DNA from: Liquidambar formosana
Lineage: Eukaryota; Streptophyta; Magnoliopsida; Saxifragales; Altingiaceae
Assembly (NCBI GenBank): GCA_039720395.1
Contig: CM077831.1
Span: forward strand, 1,399,001 to 1,463,000
DNA: 64,000 nucleotides
Direction: 5' to 3'
Below the pieces are notes generated by a model. The model was given only the letters and a program-made list of their open reading frames with translations, did no database searches and was not told where the DNA came from. Position numbers and translations under genes: made by a program. This document shows, piece by piece, positions 59,688-64,000 of this stretch. Each line of letters opens with the position of its first letter. The stretch's first letter is position 1.

Positions 59688-60880
59688 CCCTGCTTTCATT
59701 CAAGAGAAGGGACCGATTTTTCTTAAGCCCACACCCCCCAAAGGATCCCAACTTTTGCACCCAGCCTCCACCTCGAAAGATCCGAAAAACTCATAGTTGT
59801 GACTGCAAGAGGTCCGGAAGGCAAGCTCGTGGAGAAATTGCTATTGCCCGTACCTGAGGGTAATGATTTTCAATCCTTTATTCCATTTCCTTGTGATTTA
59901 GCATGATTATTAATTGTATGAAATGTGCATAACATCTTCTGCATCCCTTTCATTTAATGGTTGGCATTCAGATTCGTTTTAGCATCTATTCATCCCTTGC
60001 ATATGATATATTCTATATATTGTTCGGGCATATAGGATAGGTAGAATTCCGCAATCATATCTCTCCATTAATTCTTAGCATTTGATTCGCATGATTTAAG
60101 CCTACATGTATGAATACTATTTATTGCATCTTCATTAGCACTTACTATCATTCCATCATCTAGGTTTAGGCCATCCTATTGTCCCTAAATCACATTGTAG
60201 CCATTTTATTGCATATATTCAAGTCATAGATCCGTTCAGGCACAACATGGTAAGCACGAGATGAGATTTTCATAGGCACGTACATACGTACGTATGAGAC
60301 GCACGTACGTGCATCTCATATGCACGTACGTGCATGACCCACGTTTTGCAGACTAATCCTTGTTTTGCAGGCTGTGTAAGAATGATTCGACTCTGTTAAA
60401 TACTTTTGTTTTCTGTGTATATATTTATTTCTCTCGTTTTACCTTGATTTCATACCTATTTGCCATTGTGTGCAATAGATTGAATGAAATCATTGAATTA
60501 ATTGAATATGGTTAAGCCTAATTAAGTCCTTTTTAATTAAACCCAATAAGTACATGTGGGGGTCGGCCTCAGTCGGGTGTAGATGGGTGCCTAACACCTT
60601 CCCATCCGCGTACCCTAGCTCCGAACCCGAACAATCTCTGGTTATGGTAAGTTAGACCCTTCCTAAGGGTCAATTGGTTCCCGAAGCCAAATCGGGTGGT
60701 GACTCCTTCTCTGCCCTAATCATCCATGGTTAGTGGCGGCGTACTCTCGAGCCTGGCATGGTTTAGGACACGGCGCTCACACCAACATATAACTATTCAT
60801 GTGTAAAGCCCCTATCCATTCATGGATTTCTTTAATCAAATGCACGGCTTCCTCTTTGGTGACACACAGTAGGTGGATCC

Positions 60881-62574
60881 TGTTAGGATTATGCCCTAGA
60901 GCCAATCATAGAGATGATTGTTTAGGGATTAGGAACAATCAATTGATTTCATTTATGCATGTCACATTTATTATTGATTTAATAAAAGGGCTTATTCTAT
61001 TATGTTTATATGCATCATTTATATTTACATAATATGTCCATGGAGTTAGAGTTGAGAATATGAAATTACAAAGGGTTGTAATTTTGAGACTCTAAATATA
61101 TCTCTGTACTAAACTGCTAAATCATTCCTAGTTGAAGGTTCACTATGATGGACAGTAATGAACCATAGGACTAGCACTTGTTAGGTTGACTCGATAGGAG
61201 GATAGCTAGTCTCAAACTATTTGTGTGGAGACACTACAACCAACAAGTGGGTGCCTATTATAAGAATAGGTACACTGAATGTGACCAAAGATATGAGATA
61301 AACTGAATGGAGTTTTAACCTGCCTGTCAATTAGTTTCTCATTGGTATAGTGGTACAAGTAATCCTTAGACCTGAGACACCATGGTTGTCTTATGCATGT
61401 AGCTTTAGAAGTTTGATAACACTAAGTGCAGATCCTATTCATGGGTTTGTAAGGGTGTTCATTGGCCCTACTGCTATGTGTGTAAAGGCATGTGAGTGAT
61501 CAACAAGGAATCCATCACTCTCAGGAAAAAGGGAGTGAATGTCTCATATAGCATTCATTGAATATAACTCATTAAATCCATGGGCCCATGGTAGAATGAA
61601 TATGGAAAGGAGTTTCCATAAGTTCATCATTGAGTTGATATTAATGAATGAGTATAAAGTAATTGAACTAGGGACTTGACAGACTTCCATGTCCTATTAG
61701 TTCAATTGGAGACATTGAGTTGATGGAAGGATGGAATTGTAACCTATAAACTATAATAGAAGGGTTCTTTGTAAATGAATATTCACCTCATTAAGGACCA
61801 CACCATGAGCCATATGCTAGGTGTTACTCATGGTTAGTAGAAGCCCTAATTGATATAAATGAGTTATAATCAATTAGGGAATTGAAAGGAGTTTCAATTA
61901 GACCCTTAATGGAAAGTGTTCCATTGTGCACAACTTGTGCTGTTCCTACGACTTGATGATGTGAACCCAATGGGTCACACACTGATCATGCTAAGAGAGC
62001 TTGATTGTCTATGAGAGAAAGGGTATAAGTGATCAAAGAAAAGTTCTTTAAGGGGCTAATTTGTATTTGATGCAAACTAGTGGGCCAATTGTGTAATTAA
62101 GAGTAATTACACAAATTCCACTAGGGTTAGGAATCCCCCTATGGCCGGCCCTATTAATGGGCTATATAATGCCCATTATGCGGGGATCACATAAGGACAA
62201 TTCGTTCTCCCAAGGGCTGGCTAGAAAAATTACAGCTCTCCCTCTCTTTCTCTCTCCCTCTTCTCCACCTCTAGCAACCATAAGGAAGAAGAAGGAAAGG
62301 ACAACAAGCTCTAGCTAGGTGTGGATACCGTTGGAGGCAGCACACTTGGGCTGGTCATTCACCGCTGTCCGGAGACAAAGCTTGGAGCAAAAAGGAGAAG
62401 AAAAAGCTTGGAGCACAAAGGAGAAGACCATATCAAACTGTAAGTAATTCTACCCTCTTCTAGTTAGGGTTTTTGTTTTGTATTAAGCATAATTAAGATT
62501 CATGGTTTTGGGAATCATAGGAAAAATTTTAATTCTGCCTTTGTAGTTTTTCCTCTCTAGTTAGATTCCCAACA
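60881..62574 (+). repeat. 5' LTR of Copia F3
   Basis: 1694 bp, TGTTAGGATT...GATTCCCAACA. Longer than the F2 LTR, partly through an extra AAGCTTGGAGCA-containing repeat near 62380-62425. TATA box 62163-62170. Confidence 0.95.
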
Positions 62575-62575
62575 G

Positions 62576-62588
62576 TGGTATCAGAGCC
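62576..62588 (+). other. Primer binding site of Copia F3
   Basis: TGGTATCAGAGCC, initiator tRNA-Met type, one base after the LTR. Confidence 0.92.
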
Positions 62589-64000
62589 GTGGTTATGCCT
62601 AATACAAACTGCATATGGGCTGTAATTCATAGTAAATTGATTGGTTAATAAATCTAGAATTTATGTTCATGCATTAGAATGGTTTCCCTCTCATGGCCGA
62701 ACCTAGGGTTAATGAACCCTAGGTTAATTCTCCTTCTACTCCTCTTCTAAAATAGTTTTAGGGCTGCTGGTTATTCAAAAGTTGAATGGGGATTGAGTTT
62801 GGAGAAGATGATGAACAGTTTTTATGATAGTCATCAAAAATCGTCATCTTGTTTTGCATGCCGAAATCAGAGTTCTTCTCCAAAATTTTTAAACCATATA
62901 TGGTGAGAAATCTCTTCAAATCAGCTTTACAACCCAACAAACGGTTCGTCAATCCGAGTTTTGTAGTGAAAGTTATGAATTTTTTACTACAGGCTGTCAG
63001 GGAAGACAGTTTTGCTCGGGAATGATATAACAGCCACAATTGTGAGTTTTTGATGGAGATCAAAAGCATGGCAATGGTTGCCACCACTTGGGTTATGTTC
63101 TAGACATGGTAGGAAAAGGTTCCCAAACATTCGGATGCATCATAATTGGATTATGACTCTAGAACAGAAGGAAGAAGGAGAAGACCACCATGTTTGAATC
63201 TGGGTTTTAGAACCCTAGGGTTCTTGCTACTGTTATGATCAGATACTTCTATAATATTGATGAATAATCATTATAGGATGATGATATATGATGTATAGAT
63301 CATATTCTTTAATAATCAAAGGAGTCTTGATGCATAAAGAATCAAAAAGGTTGATTTCTTGGAAGAACACAACAGGCTGTTTTTCTGCAGAAAGTCATCA
63401 ATGGAGTTTTGTTCATATCTTGAGCTAGGGAACTCCAAATTGCATGAAACCAATTTTATTAGTTTCCTAAGACATGTAGGATGCTAGGAAAAATAATTTG
63501 GTAGCCTGAATTAACCATCTTGCTGGGTTTTAAATCAATTTGTGGTCATGGACAGTATGCTACCAAATTCTGCACAGCCTACTGTTCTTGAATTGTTTAG
63601 AACAATTGGGGATGATTTGATCATCCAAACCACTTCAATTAGCTTAGTAATTCATGTAGGGACATGATAAAAAAGCTATTTTTGATGGTGGAGTCAAATT
63701 GATTAAGTTTTAGAAACTTTTGTGACCTTGGAGGTCCTCCAATGGTGGTGCCAGCACTGGGTGCTTGAAATCCTAATGTTCTTTGAAGAAGACAGCCCTC
63801 TTGGCCACTCCACACGTGTCCATGGGCTTGGCCCACACCCTGGCTTGAGTTCCCCTTTGCTAGCCATGGCCTCCCATGGCCTGGCCAAGCCATGGCAGCC
63901 TTGCTAAGCCATGGCAGCCCACTAATGTGGCGGCAGCCTTAGGGTTTATGATGAAACCCTAATTCATTAATTGCATTAATTAAAAACCCTAATTGACTAT
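62589..64000 (+). other. Copia F3 leader, partial
   Basis: Aligns closely with F2 37029-38470. Holds the recurrent antisense open stretch (62758-63087, 109 codons) and the beginning of the telo-box rich segment. No sense gene seen. Confidence 0.8.

Larger units (their letters stand above)
59255..60781 (+). mobile_element. Solo LTR of a third family, LTR-C (TSD CCAAC)
   Basis: 1527 bp, TGTTGACACCC...GCGCTCACA, flanked by CCAAC at 59250-59254 and 60782-60786. TATA box TATAAATA at 59680-59687. A 92-bp tandem duplication near 59400-59550 and four copies of the palindrome GCACGTACGTGC mark it. Near its end GGTGGTGACTCC (60695-60706) resembles Ogre LTRs, so it is probably another gypsy family. Strand is assigned from the TATA box. 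Confidence 0.9.
58737..60880 (-). pseudogene. Ogre-3 integrase fragment, split by solo LTR-C
   Basis: Minus-strand gypsy pol in two pieces: 60880-60782 (zinc-region start, with LLCVTKEEA) and 59254-58737. The second carries CHKCQ, Asp in GIDII, Asp in SDNGQ and Glu in GAVEAA. A TAG at 58879-58881 replaces the CAG seen in Ogre-1 and Ogre-2. It is cut on the left by an Ogre-type LTR and on the right by Copia F3. This is the oldest layer visible in the window. Confidence 0.9.
60881..64000 (+). mobile_element. Copia-T element F3, left part (runs off window)
   Basis: 5' LTR 60881-62574, primer site 62576-62588, then leader to the window end. Very similar to F2 in LTR and leader (subgroup II). Gag, pol, 3' LTR and TSD partner lie to the right. 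Confidence 0.94.

Noticed and set aside
1..64000. Host genes, tRNA, rRNA, DNA transposons or MITEs
   Set aside because: Every block longer than a few hundred bases aligns with one of the LTR elements described; the tRNA-like strings are only primer sites.

Overview
This is nuclear DNA from a flowering plant, most likely a eudicot: AT-rich, with plant telo-box motifs, and made entirely of LTR retrotransposons. I found no ordinary host gene, tRNA, rRNA, DNA transposon or CRISPR array. Every large block can be assigned to one of a few element families, and many borders are fixed by 5-bp target-site duplications (TSDs).

Families. (1) Ty1/copia 'Copia-T': LTRs of about 1.66-1.70 kb running TGTTAGG...CCCAACA, with an initiator-Met primer site. 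Copies: F1 (1-7915, +, left end outside the window), R (minus strand, 17494-18896 plus 52578-56993), F2 (35358-45253, +, complete, TSD AGTCC), F3 (60881-64000, +, runs off the right end), and three solo LTRs (15572-17267 TSD CCCAT; 26574-28232 TSD TAACC; 33991-45546 TSD CCCTC, itself split by F2). (2) Giant Ty3/gypsy elements of the Tat/Ogre lineage: Ogre-1 (right part, 7916-17493), Ogre-2 (18897-52572, +, TSD GTCCC, about 20.5 kb once later insertions are subtracted), and a minus-strand pol fragment Ogre-3 (58737-60880) carrying a partial related LTR (56994-58736). (3) A solo LTR of a further family, 'LTR-C' (59255-60781, TSD CCAAC).

Nesting, oldest to youngest: Ogre-3 pol > Ogre-like LTR > Copia-R > Ogre-2 > solo Copia LTR (33991) > Copia-F2, six levels deep. 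Ogre-1 also sits inside Copia-R, and Copia-F1 sits inside Ogre-1 pol. LTR divergence agrees with this order: about 0.6% between the Ogre-2 LTRs and about 0.5% between the F2 LTRs, counted by eye.

Ogre-2 layout: 5' LTR, PBS, leader, gag-protease, a 171-bp intron, RT / RNase H / second RNase H / integrase, A-rich tract, antisense gene A, GC-rich palindromic module, antisense gene B, the module again, an array of about forty short hairpins, 3' LTR. The most interesting contents are: antisense gene B, a seven-exon, all-phase-0, 576-residue plant-mobile-domain gene whose introns survive because it lies opposite to the element transcript; the hairpin array, whose 9-bp stems change in compensating pairs around a fixed loop; and the GC-rich palindrome that flanks gene B and sits at the junction where Ogre-1 lacks gene B. 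Copia-T looks non-autonomous: F2 keeps an intact gag but a wrecked pol, while F1 and R share an already eroded gag that was nonetheless copied.
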